From Camarhynchus parvulus (Eukaryota; Chordata; Aves; Passeriformes; Thraupidae), in NCBI RefSeq assembly GCF_901933205.1, contig NC_044590.1, forward strand, positions 8,819,501 through 8,883,500: a DNA stretch of 64,000 nucleotides. Reading direction: 5' to 3'. The translations under genes were made by a program, and so were the position numbers. The notes beneath the pieces are model-generated. The model was given only the letters and a program-made list of their open reading frames with translations. It had not been told where the DNA came from and ran no database searches. Every line of letters starts with the position of its first letter. The stretch's first letter is position 1. Positions 1 to 57,724 of the stretch are shown here, piece after piece.

Positions 1-705
1 GGATTTTTCATAAACTATGTCCATGACAGAAGGGGTAGTGCATTAAAAAAGCAGTCTAAGGCAGAACTACTGCCCAGCAACAGAGGCAAAGACAGCACAG
101 TCAAGCCTGTGAGTCCCTCTCTGTGACTGCTCAAGCACTGGCATTGATGTAGCTATTCTAAAACATGTTCAAACTAGGGCTGAGAAGATAATTCCATCAC
201 TCAAGTGCATTCTGAGTCCAACACCAATGCAATATGTATGCCAGTACTGACTCCTGCATTCCTCATGAGACAAAAAGATAAAGCTCACCCTGGTCTCTGT
301 GGTGAGCAGGGACAGGATCTGTGGGAATGGCCTGAAGTTGTGTCAGGGGAGCTTTGTGTTGTGTATTAGGAAAAGGCTCTTCAGCTCTTGGGCCCAGGGT
401 ATCATTGCTGGGGGTGGTGCTGTGCAGGGTGAGGAGCTGGACTCACGGGTCCCTGTGGGCCCTTTCTAACTCAGCATAGCCTGTGATTCTGTGAAAAGCA
501 GTTGCCTTCAGCATCTCTAGAAGTAGGATCTAATGGTGATAAACTCATGAGATCCAAAGAGCAAAGTGTGATGTCTGACTCTTAAAGGTGCGATGGCAGA
601 GGTTGTCTAGCACAGAAACAAGCCCTAAAGGGTATCCCTGACTCTGATAATGCAGCAACAGCCATCAAGTCCTAGCCTAAAGCCCTGCAGAAACTCCTGA
701 CTTAC
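1..705 (-). other. TOMM34: TOMM34 intron 6 (partial)
   Basis: The stretch left of exon 6 contains no open frame resembling the missing TOMM34 C-terminus. Its only recognisable content is a CR1 tail at about 290-497. Confidence 0.6.
290..497 (+). mobile_element. CR1 LINE 3' fragment
   Basis: The segment carries text typical of avian CR1 3' ends as remembered: AATGGCCTGAAGTTGTGTCA, then ATTAGGAAAAGG, then CTTTCTAACTCAGCATAG and the terminal TGTGATTCTGTGA. It is heavily 5' truncated and diverged, and sits in TOMM34 intron 6. Confidence 0.75.
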
Positions 706-832
706 CTTCAGTTCTTTAAGTGCTTGAGCACGCCTGTAGAGTGCCTTGACATTCTTAGGATCCAACTTCAGAGCTTCAGTGCAGTCCTGTGCTGCTTCCT
801 TGTATTGCTTCAGGCTCAGGTAACAGAGAGCT
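706..832 (-). CDS. TOMM34: TOMM34 coding exon 6
   Basis: It encodes ALCYLSLKQYKEAAQDCTEA to RRAQALKELK, the fifth to sixth TPR. It ends in phase 0 at AAG|GTAAG. The next exon is outside the window. Confidence 0.94.
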
Positions 833-3159
833 CTGCAACACACACGCCTGCTCAGAGACCTTTGGCAGCATCCAGTGCCACAACAGAGCAGCTGTCAGGG
901 CAGCACAAAACTGGGCTCCAAAACCATCCTTGTGTGTTGTGTCATCTCATTCTGGAGCTCAAGTTTGTTTCATTTACAGGGAGGGGGAAAAAAGGAAATG
1001 GTTTTTCAAAGAAACAAAAAGGAAGATGTTTAGGGCAACCTGCCCTAAAGACAAAGTGCACTTGCACTTGGAGGATGCAGGTTCCTGCCTCTGCCAGTGC
1101 AGCACCTGCTCTGCCTGCTGCAACTGCCTTACAAGAACTTTGAGTGTTTAAAAACAGCAATCTGCAGTTTGAGGTTTGTAGGAGAGCAGAGACAAAGCAG
1201 TCAAGGGAGAAATCCCCTGGAAGCCCAGAGGGAAGTCTCCAAGGGTTTCTGTACTACCTGATCAAAGAGTGTTACACTACAGGGGAGGCTGCACTTGGGG
1301 TGAACCTGAGGGAGTGGTTTTGTTTTATTCATTAGTTTGGGAGCAAATATTAAACAGTTCTGCCAGGAAGTACCATGGTGGCTTTCATACAGGGCCAAGA
1401 AATAGCTGGGCAAAGAGCTGAACAGTACCTGTTGGTGTAAGTTGCACATTCCTTGTTGAGCTTTAAACTCTCTGTGTACTTCTCTACTGCTTTTTTATGG
1501 TTTCCTTTCTTTACTAATTCATTTCCTTCTTCCTTAAGCACTCTAGCTCTCTCCATGCCAGCAGCAGTCTTGTCTGGAAATGGTGTGAAAGGATATAGAA
1601 CTCTATAAAACCAACAAGAATACCACAGCCTCACAGAAAACAAATATCCCCATACCAGAGGCAAGACACAGAGACATCAAAAAACCCAGAATCAACCAAA
1701 AAGGCTGTGGCAGAACCAGGCCTGGGTTTCTCCAGGCCTCAGCCCTGGCTGCAGACACACCAAGCAGGTGTGGCAGCTGTCTTGTTCAGCACCCTCGGGA
1801 GCTGCAGGGCTCTCTGCCCAGCCCAAGGGCACGTTCCCACCTCCTTCTCCCCGTGGTGCAGTTGCAGGAGGAGCGTTTGCCCCAGGGGCCTGGGCAGAAG
1901 GGACGCTCCACCTCGTCTGGGCAGAAACAGGCACTGTGGGGATTGGTGGCAGCTTCTGACGCCAGTTCACACCATCCTTCTCCAGCAGGGCTTTAGTCAT
2001 CCTGGAAGAGACAGCTCCCAGTCACCCTGGCTGGGCCACGCAGTACCAGCCAGGTCATTTTTAACCTGGCCTGTGTGTTAAGTGCAGCATCTCTCTGTTT
2101 GCTAATTTCTTTACATGCATCTCAGCTAGGTTTATTCTACAGACAGGACATTTGCAAAAAGATTATCTTCACACCAGCAGGGCTAAAAACACAACAGGAT
2201 ACGGGCTGGGGCTGTGACTGCTCAGGTGAGCAAGAGCCGTGCATTTCACTCCTTGGTCTGGCAAGCAGAGGGCACCAGAAAGAGAGCAGGACTATAGCAG
2301 CCTGTAAACACAGAGAGAGGCTTGAAGGATAGGGTACTGAACTTTAGTTCATTATTTCCTTTAAGCCACACACTGAGTAAAGCAAAACCAGTCCCACAGC
2401 AATGGTTCCCAGACCTCGACCAGCACCCTGAAAGGCACTAGCAGGCAGAGGGAGCACAGCAGGGACCCGTGTGCCTGGGAGCCAGCTTGGTCCCGCCAGG
2501 GCAGCAGGAATGAGCACGGTGGGAGCAGCAGCACCCAGCTGCGGGCACCGGGCACCATTCCTTACCTGTTGACTCCATCGTGCGCCGCCTGCACGGAGCA
2601 GTCCACCTGCAGCGCCGTCTTGTAGTCCACATAGGCCAGCGAGTACCTCTCCAGAGCCTCGTAGGCCGCTGCCCGCCGCAGGAGGGGCTTGATCCCGAAC
2701 GGGACCAGCTCCAGGGCGCTGCGGCGGAGCGGAGAGCGCCGTGAGCCCGCGCGCCCCGGGGCTGCGCCGCGCTCCGCCCGCCCCGACCGCGCCGGGGCCG
2801 GCGCTGAGCGCTCCCTCCGGCCCCGCCGGGAGTCCCCGGCCCCGCCGCCGCTCACCTGCTGCAGTCGGCCACGCAGAGGCTGCAGGCACCGTCCTTGAGG
2901 TAGCAGGCGGCGCGGTTGGCTAGCAGCACGCTGCGATCCTCGGCGCTGGCATCCCCTGCGCGGGGCACAGCCGCGATTCAGCCGCGATTCAGAGGAGTGC
3001 CCCCGCCCGCCCGCCGGCCCCGGGCCGTGCCCTACCTGCGGCTTCCAGCTGCGCCAGCGCCCGGGAGTAGAGCTCGGCGGCCGGGCCGTACTGCCCGCGG
3101 CGGAACTCCTCGTTGCCGGCCCGGCGCAGCGCACCAGGGGAACCGGGGCACGCGGCCAT
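706..3159 (-). CDS. TOMM34: TOMM34, tetratricopeptide co-chaperone (3' end missing)
   Basis: TOMM34 is a cytosolic co-chaperone with two three-TPR domains that bind Hsp70 and Hsp90 and assist mitochondrial preprotein handling (family knowledge). Six coding exons on the minus strand join in phase: 3159-3036, 2955-2856, 2718-2566, 2001-1841, 1573-1429 and 832-706, giving 270 codons. Residues 10-125 form the first TPR block, with the hallmark stretch IKPLLRRAAAYEALERY. Residues 126-179 form a variable linker. From about residue 183 the second block starts with ARVLKEEGNELVKKGNHKKA and ends at RRAQALKELK. The start ATG at 3159 opens a protein aligning with the human N-terminus. About 35-40 C-terminal residues of the final exon are not found in bases 1-705, so the gene is cut by the window edge rather than broken. 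All junctions are GT-AG. The exon 4 donor was chosen by phase and is the least certain. Confidence 0.95.
1429..1573 (-). CDS. TOMM34: TOMM34 coding exon 5
   Basis: The exon encodes DKTAAGMERARVLKEEGNEL through ECATYTNR, the first repeat of the C-terminal TPR domain. The acceptor is TTTCCAG and the donor is AACAG|GTACTG. Confidence 0.94.
1841..2001 (-). CDS. TOMM34: TOMM34 coding exon 4 (linker)
   Basis: It begins MTKALLEKDGVNWRQKLPPI, matching the family, then runs into a Pro/Ala/Gly-rich linker. The donor GGAG|GTGGG at 1840-1839 is the one that keeps the phase required by exon 5. A second phase-compatible donor (GAGG|GTGCT) lies about 50 nt further on and cannot be excluded. Confidence 0.8.
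2566..2718 (-). CDS. TOMM34: TOMM34 coding exon 3
   Basis: This exon of 153 nt encodes the best conserved part of the first TPR domain, including LVPFGIKPLLRRAAAYEALE and YVDYKTALQVD. The acceptor is CCGCAG and the donor is AACAG|GTAAG. Confidence 0.95.
2856..2955 (-). CDS. TOMM34: TOMM34 coding exon 2
   Basis: The exon encodes GDASAEDRSVLLANRAACYL and following residues of TPR 2. It lies only 80 bp from exon 1, a very short intron inside the CpG island. The acceptor is GCGCAG and the donor is AGCAG|GTGAG. Confidence 0.93.
3036..3159 (-). CDS. TOMM34: TOMM34 coding exon 1
   Basis: This exon encodes residues 1-41, including RRAGNEEFRRGQYGPAAELY, the first helix pair of TPR 1. The donor on the minus strand reads GCAG|GTAGG. 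It leaves one base over, completed to a Gly codon by exon 2. Confidence 0.93.
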
Positions 3160-3311
3160 CGCGCCGCCGCTGCCGCCGCGCCCGGGAAGCCGCGCCCCTG
3201 CCGCCGGAGCCGGGGCGGGCGCTCCCCGCTGGCATCCGGCGGCGGGCGGAAGCGGCGGCGGAGCCGTGCCATGGAGCAGTGAGGGACGGAGCAGCTCGCC
3301 GACAGACCGCC
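3160..3311. promoter_or_regulatory. Bidirectional promoter between TOMM34 and STK4
   Basis: The two start codons point away from each other and are 152 bp apart, so both 5'UTRs and the core promoter must fit within this interval and its flanks. It has no TATA box. It contains a GC box (GGGGCGGGC near 3212) and an ETS-like GCGGAAGC near 3247, both common in CpG-island promoters. Transcription start sites cannot be read from sequence alone. The head-to-head arrangement is as I recall for mammals. Confidence 0.8.
3271..3282 (+). promoter_or_regulatory. Three-codon upstream ORF before STK4
   Basis: The sequence ATG GAG CAG TGA encodes Met-Glu-Gln-stop. It has a strong initiation context (GTGCCATGG) and ends 29 nt before the STK4 start codon, out of frame with it. 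It matters only if STK4 transcripts start upstream of 3271. Confidence 0.5.
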
Positions 3312-49493
<46,182 letters not shown>

Positions 49494-52403
49494 GCCATGG
49501 GGGGAACCTTCTCCCACCCTCAAACAATCAGCCCCTTGCTTTTATGACTACTGAACAGATTGATTTCTATTGAAATATGCTAGCAAAATAGAGGGCAATA
49601 CTTCTGCTCGTTTATTTTTCCATAGCACCTTTTGTGAACTCAGGAATGCCGTCACGTGGAAAATCCTGATTGTATGTTTTAATGTTAGACATGTATTTAA
49701 AACGTAATTTCAAAAGAGTTCTGTTACTGTTTTTAGGAGGGTTGTTTTTAAACCAGAGGAACCAGATAGAAATTGGCTAATGAAAGTTGGCTCACTCTCT
49801 TTTCAACTGAACTTTCAGGAGTCTATTTTGGTTTAAGTTAATACAGATGGTTGTCTGTAACAGCTGATTCTTTTGTGGGGTTTTTGTTTTCCTTTGTGAA
49901 TGCACAGACTCAATTTCAAGCTGTTAACTGTTTCTACTGTTAAGGTACTGATAAGTTTTGGGTCACTGAAGAGAGCAGGTGAGAACATGTACAAACTGTT
50001 CCAGCCTTTTGAAAGAACTTAAATCTCAGTTTTTAAAAAGCCTGTAATAAGCCCCATGCCTTACACTGTGTGCTTTAAGCAAGTGTTATTCCTTCAAGAT
50101 CTCAGTTTTGTCCTCGTTTTGTGTACTTCATGAATTTACACGAGTAGATAAAGCATGTTGTGCCTCCATAAGAAATTACATTCTGTAATTTAAAATCCAC
50201 ACCCACTTAAAACCAAAAGCCAGTCAGTGATCTGATACCCCTTTTTCTGTCTGTTTGGAAATGTCCTTCAGGGAGACCCTGCTGAGAATGGAGTGCTGGG
50301 AAAAAGAAACAGCGTTTGAATGGGTGGAAGTTGTGTGAACCTCTCTCAGGAATTAGGTACTTCAGCTGTGTCTAAGAGGACTTAAAAATCTCCACAGCTT
50401 GTGAAATATTTTATAGGCTTCATTTCAAATTTACATCTTTGGATGCTTGAACAAAAACTTGATTTCACAATCCTTCACATTTCTGCAAGGTTTAGCACAT
50501 CAGGAGAGTCAAACTGAAAGTAAAGACTGTTAAATTAACAAAGATGTGCATTTATGGTGGTGCAGCAAAGGCAGGGTTGATGTAGATGAGAAGACAATTA
50601 CCAGTGTCCTGCTGGAAGAGGTGCAGTCTCTTCCAGCTCCTCTGGATGCTCTTGTGTTTTTGTTTTTGGTTTTTTTTTTTAATTTCCCTGCCATCCTGCC
50701 CAGCATAGCTCAATCAGCCACAATGCCCCAAGCACGTACAATCGCTGTGAGGACGGTGCAATCAGCTCACGCCAGAGTGGAGAGTAAAACAAAGCCTGTT
50801 TGAGGGCAGAGACTGAGCAATGCCTCTGCCCCCTGTGCAGTTCTAGGTGTGCCTAGCATATGATGGAATGTTTGGGCAAAGCAAGTGTTTCTACCAATGT
50901 TATTTTATTTTGTTCTGATAGAGGGAAGAGTTTCCACGTTGTGCTTTTGAACTGGGCCTTGGTGCATCACCCAGATGATTAAACAGCAGTGTCTCCTGAA
51001 TCAAATGCTGCTACAGAGGTGATGTGTTTGTTTCATGTTTCTGTAGGGTCTTGTTTCCCCTCTTGGCTGCTGCTCACAGTTTTGCTCCACAGCTGTGAAA
51101 GGAACCAAGCCATCCTTACCCTCATTGCATGGGTTTGTCTCAGTTTGCTAATGCAGTGGGGTCACAGCTGTCCCTAAGGAAAAGGGAGGCAGTGAGTGGT
51201 GTATGTAGGGTGCTGCAGGAGGAGTACATCCTGGGATAGCCAGCAGTCTGACAGCCCCAGGTGCTGGGGAACATCAGGGCTCCTGCCATGCTCATCTGGA
51301 ATCTGTGCAATGGGCTTTGCCCTAACCATGTCTTCGTGATGAGCAATTTTCATGAGCATCCTTTGCATCAAAGAAACTCCTCCAACTCAGCAGGGCATTC
51401 TCTGGTCAGTGTTGGATCCTGTATAAGTCACTTGGGTGGATCTGGCCCAGCACCTCTGGTGTGACAGACACAGAGGTCTGTGACATGGTAAATTGTGCAC
51501 TGCCTGTGTGGTGTGGGTTGAACCTGTTCTGCTGGAAGGATTTTTTCCTCTGCACTGTATAGATAACTCTGTAGAGATCAGAGGGCATTAGAAACCCCAA
51601 CTTTAAGGTGAAACACCACGAGGTGGTGTCTATTTACAGAATATGCAACCTGTGACTGCTGTAACTGAATGTAAGCACTCTTGAAATACTCTGCTTTGCT
51701 GACGTGATTGTCTTAAAATATAGCAAATGAACCAAAATAACTAAAACTGGTCCAATGGCTTAACTGTCTTTGAACCTTTCTAAAATGCTTGCAGTGGGTG
51801 AGACTTAATGATGTTTCTTGCATTTGGAGCTGTAGTGCAGAGGAATTATTTTCTCCTTCACTGGTTTTCAATTTGTTGGAGAAAATATTTCCCTTTTTGG
51901 TCCCTTTGTAGAATGTCTGGGAGCACAGTACCTGTTCATTCCTCAGCGTCCTCCAAGCTATGACCAAGGCTGGTACCATAAGGGAAGGATGTTTTGACAA
52001 AGTTTTAAGCAAAAAATGGCATAATTGAGAAGCTGCATCCATGTGCTCCTTGGGCCCATCTGCATTTGGAAAGGGTTCTGGACGAACCATTCTCTTTGCT
52101 TCGAAAACCCAGAGATACTGATGGTGTCAGTCATGTGAGACTTACAAATGTGAAGTTTGTAGCTTTAACTTTTTTTTGTAACAAAGAAATTAGCAACACT
52201 GGCATAAACTGCTGACTTGAAATGCTGTTTTGTAAGATCTGCCTGTTTGTATATAATAGTGTTGGGTCTTTAGTTTGTATATGTATGGAACAGTAACTTT
52301 TATTGCATTCCTCTCAGTTTGATACAGGAGATTTTGTTTGATCTTTCTCAAATATCTTGCCTTATTTGTTCAAAGGGGCAAATAAACTGTCCCTACCTGA
52401 AAG
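49494..52403 (+). other. STK4: STK4 3'UTR
   Basis: After the TGA there is about 2.9 kb of AT-rich sequence without repeat elements or gene-like frames up to the first canonical AATAAA, at 52381. Length is comparable with the long STK4 3'UTR of mammals. The end is inferred from the poly(A) signal. Confidence 0.65.
52381..52386 (+). terminator. Poly(A) signal of STK4
   Basis: AATAAA is followed about 25 bases later by a GT-rich stretch (GTTGTGTCTCAT), the usual downstream element. I saw no earlier AATAAA in the UTR. Confidence 0.65.
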
Positions 52404-55400
52404 CATCAGTGTTGTGTCTCATATTTATGCACTGCAGTACTTGAGGGGTGTTGCTGTTTACCAGGAGAAGTTTAAACACGATGCACCTCTAGTCAGCCAA
52501 TGTTATGCAACGTTCCAGAGGAGAGCACAAGCTTTCAGGAGCACGGGCAGTGAACATGTCAGACACATGTTTCAAAACATTACTAATTCTGCAGCTTGAG
52601 CAGAGGGGCAGCTCCATGTGCTGGCAGCTCTGTGGGGTTCAGGAGGTGATGCTCAGGCAGTTCCAACAGGGAGGAGCACAGGCAGCCCTGCCTGGAGCTC
52701 CAGCCGTGCAGGAGGGATGATTTCCCATGGGGTGCTTTGGCAGATGGGGATGCTGAGCTCTGCTGTAGGTCCTTGCTGTCTGCAGCAGCTTCCCTGAACC
52801 TGCAGGCACATTTGGGCCTAGGTACATTCCAATTTATCCACCTTCCTACACAACAGGTGAGGCTGGAGGCTCACTCCTAATTCTGGCTCACTTGCTGCAC
52901 TTTGAGCTTTCTAGCTCAGGAGAAGATGAAGCTGACAGTGAGTGGGTGCTGCCTTCCAATGGTGAACTGTTGGCTTCAATGTGGTTTCCCTGAGCAGTTA
53001 CTAAATCTGTCCTGGAGGGATGACTAACTGGAGCAGAGACAGAATTCATTCAGGAGTCAGCTTTGGTTAGCAATTCCGGAAGAAACAAAATAGATCTGAG
53101 CTTTTAAGTGTTGGGAAGGAGCTTGGGAATCAAAGGGAGGGAGGCTGCAGGCTTTTCTAGTAACTGGGGAAGCCTGGAGCTCTCACATCTTCTCAGCAGC
53201 ATTACCAGGATATTGTGGAGCCCCAGAGCAAAGGGAGGGAGGGTTGTGCAGCCATACCAGGGGAGGGTTTGTGTGCACTCCCTCTGTGCTGGCAGCGCTG
53301 CACCTGCTGCACAAACTTCTGCCTGTGGCTAACAAACCCAGCAACAACAGGTGCCCACGAGCTGGGGCTGGTGGTTAGCCTTGGTTTTCTCCCCCATAAA
53401 GGAAGAAGTCAGCTCTCCACTAAGCCCATAGCACCAGCAGTTTTTAATAATTATAAGCATTAAGCTACAGGAGCTGCTGTTCCAGTGTCCTTTTTGCCCA
53501 GCTACTCATTTCCTACACCTTCATTTTGTACCGTTTCCTGCTGTCCAGAGGCCAAAAGAGTCTGAGCTTGGATAAATGCTGAGTGTTGGCTGACAGCCCT
53601 GCCTAGAGAGTTGACAATTTTTCATTTCACTAATCATTTTGGCAAAATTTTGACGAGTCAAACCAGGAAATACCCATCAGCTCTTTCTAGACTGAAAGTT
53701 AATTGCTCTTTAATTTAAGAGCCCAGGAAGAAAGCCAGTGTGTTTAAAACCTTTAAAACAATTCAATTCCATCTATGAAGGACTGCCCTGCTCCCCTCTA
53801 GGGTGTTGCTGTCCAAATCAATACAGTGCTGGATGTGGAGGGAGCCCAGAGTCCCTGAGTCCCATCCTGAGTGGTGACAGCAGCCTCTTGCAGTCCTGTC
53901 TGTGCACAGCCAGCAGACAACTGAGCTGTAAGGTGCATCTTCCTCTGCCCAAGGGGCTCACAAGCTCTGGACCAATATTCCTTCACTACAGAGAGCATGA
54001 TCTTGAAAGAAATGTGGGGCAGTTTTTCCCACTGTGCTGCTCTCAGCAGACTCGAGGTCTGCATGTGAAGATGCTGTGAACATTGCTGGTGCTGTGCCTC
54101 CCTGCAGGCCTGACCTCTGGGTTTGATTCCCTGAAATGGTGTGGCCTGTCTAGGCACATTTGGTTAATTCAATTCCATGCCTTCGAGGCTGCTCATTTGG
54201 CTCTCTCATATGGTTAGAATAGAAGTCTTGATTTTGTGTTTTTCCTACAACTAAGTTAGCAGCTTGGGTTCAGGTAAAGGCTAAAGTGAACCCATAAATA
54301 TATGCAGACCTTGGGGCTGTCTCACTACAAGGCAAAAGTGGTTTAATATTATTTTGTAAAAAAAAATGGAATTACTGTACTGTTTGTTTTTACTGGTCTC
54401 CTTCCATAGTTCAGCAAATAGAAGTAACACTGATTCAACGTGTCAAGCAGTGTGCTCAAGCAGGGAGAACTGATTCTTGCTGAGGTCAGCAGGGTTGTAA
54501 GAATCTGTGAGCAGAAGAGATCCCAGAAACACTACCAGTGAGGAGTCTTTCCTTCCTACAGATGAAGCCCTTTAAAATCTCCTGGTTTTCTAATTACCAG
54601 CCAAGTGCACAGACCATGCTCAGGGTAGTCATGGATCTGAAAGTTGGCAAAGGAAAAGAAGTTTTAAACAAAGGTAATGAAGTTTACTTTGTCTCTTTGA
54701 GCAGAGTTGTCTAATTCTCAGCTGCATTAAACAGCTTAATAAGGTCACTCCTTAATCACCATTCCCTGGAGGCAAGAGAGTCATGCTTTAGTCAATCATT
54801 TGGTGAATGTGGAAAGCAGCTTTGTAGGAATAACCTGATAAAGTGTGTAATTGATTTACCCACTGTATCAAATGAAAATGCAGCCACTCAGGAAAACTGA
54901 TTAGGGATTAGCAAAAGAACAAGAGTTTCCTACTTGCCTTAGCACTAGTAAGAGAGGCTGTCCTTGCAGCCCAGTGCTGCACAGCCTGGCTGGGAGCGTG
55001 GGCTGTGCTCACCCACTCTGCTGCTGGGCACCTTCCTGCTCTGCACAGCTCCAGCTCTGCCAGATCTGCCTGCACAGCAGTGGGAGGATTTTCCTGGTGC
55101 ACTTACTCAGAGCCATACAAATCCTAATGTCTTCACAGGGAGCAGGAGGCTAAAAAAAGAAAACATCTTGTGTGGCTTTCCCAAACCCGAGCTCGGGGCT
55201 CTCGTGCCCCAGCCCCCTCTGATGTGCCCCCTCTGATGTGGGGCAGAGGGGCTCACAGATCCTGCCTTGCTTGTAGCCCCCCAGGTAGGGCAGCTTTTGC
55301 CTTGGAATGATTGGCAGAATGTGGATTTTTCATTTTTTTAATGGGAAAGCTCTCAAAGGAATAGATAGTGTTTTTACCCCATCGTGCCCAGCAGACAGGG

Positions 55401-55969
55401 AGAGCAGTGGTGCCCTCCCCAGCCAGCCCCTGCAGAGCAACAGCCTAGAGACCTCCCTTCATTTCAGAGCATCAGAGAGCCACAGACAGCACCAGGATGT
55501 CCTCCCTCCCCGCTGTGATGCCTGTGAGGGGCTTTTCCCAGAGCCCACCAGCTCCAGCACATCTCCTCACACCCCAGGAATGCCTGGGGTCTCAGGAAGG
55601 TGGGTTACTCCAGCTGCTCCTGCAAGATCACAGCAGTGCTCCAGGCATGAGGACAGCTGTCAGCCAGAGAGCATCCAGCATCCCACAGCATCTCACAGCA
55701 TCCCACAGCATCCCACAGCGTCCCACAGCATCCTACAGCATCCCACAGTGTCCCACAGCATCCCACAGCATCCCACGGCGTCCCACAGCATCCCACCATC
55801 CAGAGCAGGGCTCAGGTGGGAGCTCTGCTGGGCTCCAGGGTGGGGCTGGGGCTGGCTGACAGGGACCTGCAGCACTGGCTGCTCCTGCTCACCCTGCCCC
55901 AGCCCTGGCTCAGCCCATGGGCTGCATGAGCACATCCAGCTGCCACAAAACAGAAACCATCCACAGCAG
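52404..55969. other. Intergenic region between convergent STK4 and KCNS1
   Basis: About 3.6 kb with only short, unrelated open frames. A 10-bp tandem repeat lies at 55681-55800. Nothing else recognised. Confidence 0.6.
55681..55800. repeat. 10-bp tandem repeat (TCCCACAGCA)12
   Basis: Twelve head-to-tail decamers with point variants (TCTCACAGCA, TCCCACAGCG, TCCTACAGCA, TCCCACGGCG). It lies about 170 bp beyond the inferred KCNS1 3' end. A 10-base unit keeps frames open on both strands. Confidence 0.92.
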
Positions 55970-55981
55970 GTCATTGAGGTC

Positions 55982-55987
55982 TTTAAT
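55982..55987 (-). terminator. Probable poly(A) signal of KCNS1
   Basis: On the minus strand ATTAAA is followed by a T/G-rich segment (GCTGTGGATGGTTTCTGTTT). It is preceded by an AT-rich stretch at 55990-56120. No AATAAA was seen between it and the stop codon. Confidence 0.5.
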
Positions 55988-57724
55988 AAAATATACAGTA
56001 TGCATCCCATGCATAGATAGAAAATTAATTTACATGCTCCTAATTAATTGCATAATGCTTTTTCATTAATAGATATAATTTACTCTTCACATTTGAATAC
56101 ATTTTGCTACTGGAATATTTATGTTGAGAAGGGGAAACTCCTTCCTGTATTCAAGTAACAGTGCAGCAGGAGCTGGTTGGAGCAGGGGGTGCTGCTCTCC
56201 AGTCCCAGCTCCCAGCAGGAATAAGCACAGAGAGGACCATGGAGTTGGTACTGGAAGACTTGATGATGCCAGAAGCGTGAGCACCCTCCCATCCCACACT
56301 ACCATTCCTTGGGGACCCTCCCTGAGTCCCACTGGGCTTGGAAAGGCTGGACCTGCACCAGTGTTGGCTTTCCTTGCCTGTCACCAGCAGATGGCTACAG
56401 GCAGAGCCAGCACCAGCAAATATAGCCGGGCTGAAACCCAGCCAGGAAAGCAGCAGCAAAGCCATGATCCTGGGGTCATCCTGCAGCCTTTAAAGTGTGT
56501 TTGAGGTGGTTTGGGATTGTGGGATGCACATTTCTCCTGTTGAAACAGGCATTGCTGGGTGCATTCCTGTGTGTGCAACAGAGATGCACAATTCCAGAGA
56601 ACAGGGGTGGGAGGGAGAGGAAAAGCTCTGTAGGGAATTAATGCTGTGCCCTGAAAGTGCTCAGGTGGGCTGGGGTCCAGGCAGGAAGGGGTTTGTGTTC
56701 CAGGCTGACCTCCCTGCCTGGCTGTGAGGGGCTCAGAGGCCGTGGTGACAAAAGCAGAGCAAGGTCCCCTCTGCCCCAGCTCTCTCCCTGCAGGGGGAAG
56801 GTGAGTGCAGAGGCACTCGGGGGGCTCAGCTCCCTGTGAGGACACCTGGGGCAGTGTGACCCCCTCCTTACAGCCCTCCTGGCCCTGAGACAGGGAGGGA
56901 AGAGGCAGGACAAAGCCAGGCTAGGGGCTGTGTGAGGGAGACCAGGGTTTGGGGGACAGCCCCACTGGGATTGGCTCCTCAGCTCCCCCAGCTTGACCCC
57001 TTTGACTGCACTGCCTCAGAGTTCGGTGTTCCTTCTGCCATCCTGGCCATGCCCAGGTGTGTGGGCAGTGTCCATCCCCACGTATGGGCAGTGCTCCTCC
57101 CAGCTGTGCCACGCTCCCAGCACAGCCCCTGATCCCTGCAGGTCCCAGCAGTGGCAGTGCAGGAGAGCAGATAAATCCCAGCAATGGAAAGAAGGTGGGG
57201 TTCAGTCAATCCCATCCCATGGGGCTCACCCTGAGCTGAGCACCACCTCTCCTCCCATACAGGCTCATTCCCAGCCCCTTGCCTTTATGGCTGGAGGGAC
57301 AGATGAGCCTTTTGAGCCTGTTTCCTGCTGGAAAGGACAAGGCAGGGGCTGGAGCTGTCAACACAGCACAGATCTGTAAGGGCTGCCAGCCTATTGAGGG
57401 CTGCCTCATCCTTGAGCTATTTAACCTCACCCTGGACAACACAAAACGCTAGGGCAGAGGAAAATCCCTCTCCATACACCTGGGGCAGTGCCTGATCAGG
57501 GGTCACTTGCATTTCTTATTTTCTGCCTCCCTTTCTGGCAGGGGTATATCCAGTACCACAACCTCCCTTTGCAGCCACGGGTGAGCAAGGTGAAGGCTGA
57601 GACACAGCCAGGCAGGCACAGGGTCTGGAAGCAGCCAGCATCCCCTGGGCATCTCCTCCAACCCCTCCTGTCCTTCACAGGCTGATGCTGGCCATGGCTT
57701 CTCCACCGTGGTGTGCTCACCGTG

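Larger units (their letters stand above)
833..2565 (-). other. TOMM34: TOMM34 introns 3-5
   Basis: The non-coding parts are 833-1428, 1574-1840 and 2002-2565. I see no RNA gene, tandem repeat or recognisable mobile element in them. Confidence 0.6.

Noticed and set aside
1..705. Search for the missing last TOMM34 exon
   Set aside because: No minus-strand segment with an acceptor and a sequence like the conserved C-terminal TPR end was found, so the exon is placed outside the window.
55307..56020. 237-codon frame with a His-Ser-Ile-Pro-Gln repeat
   Set aside because: The repeat is the 10-bp satellite. The rest has no domain and runs through the inferred end of KCNS1 on the other strand.
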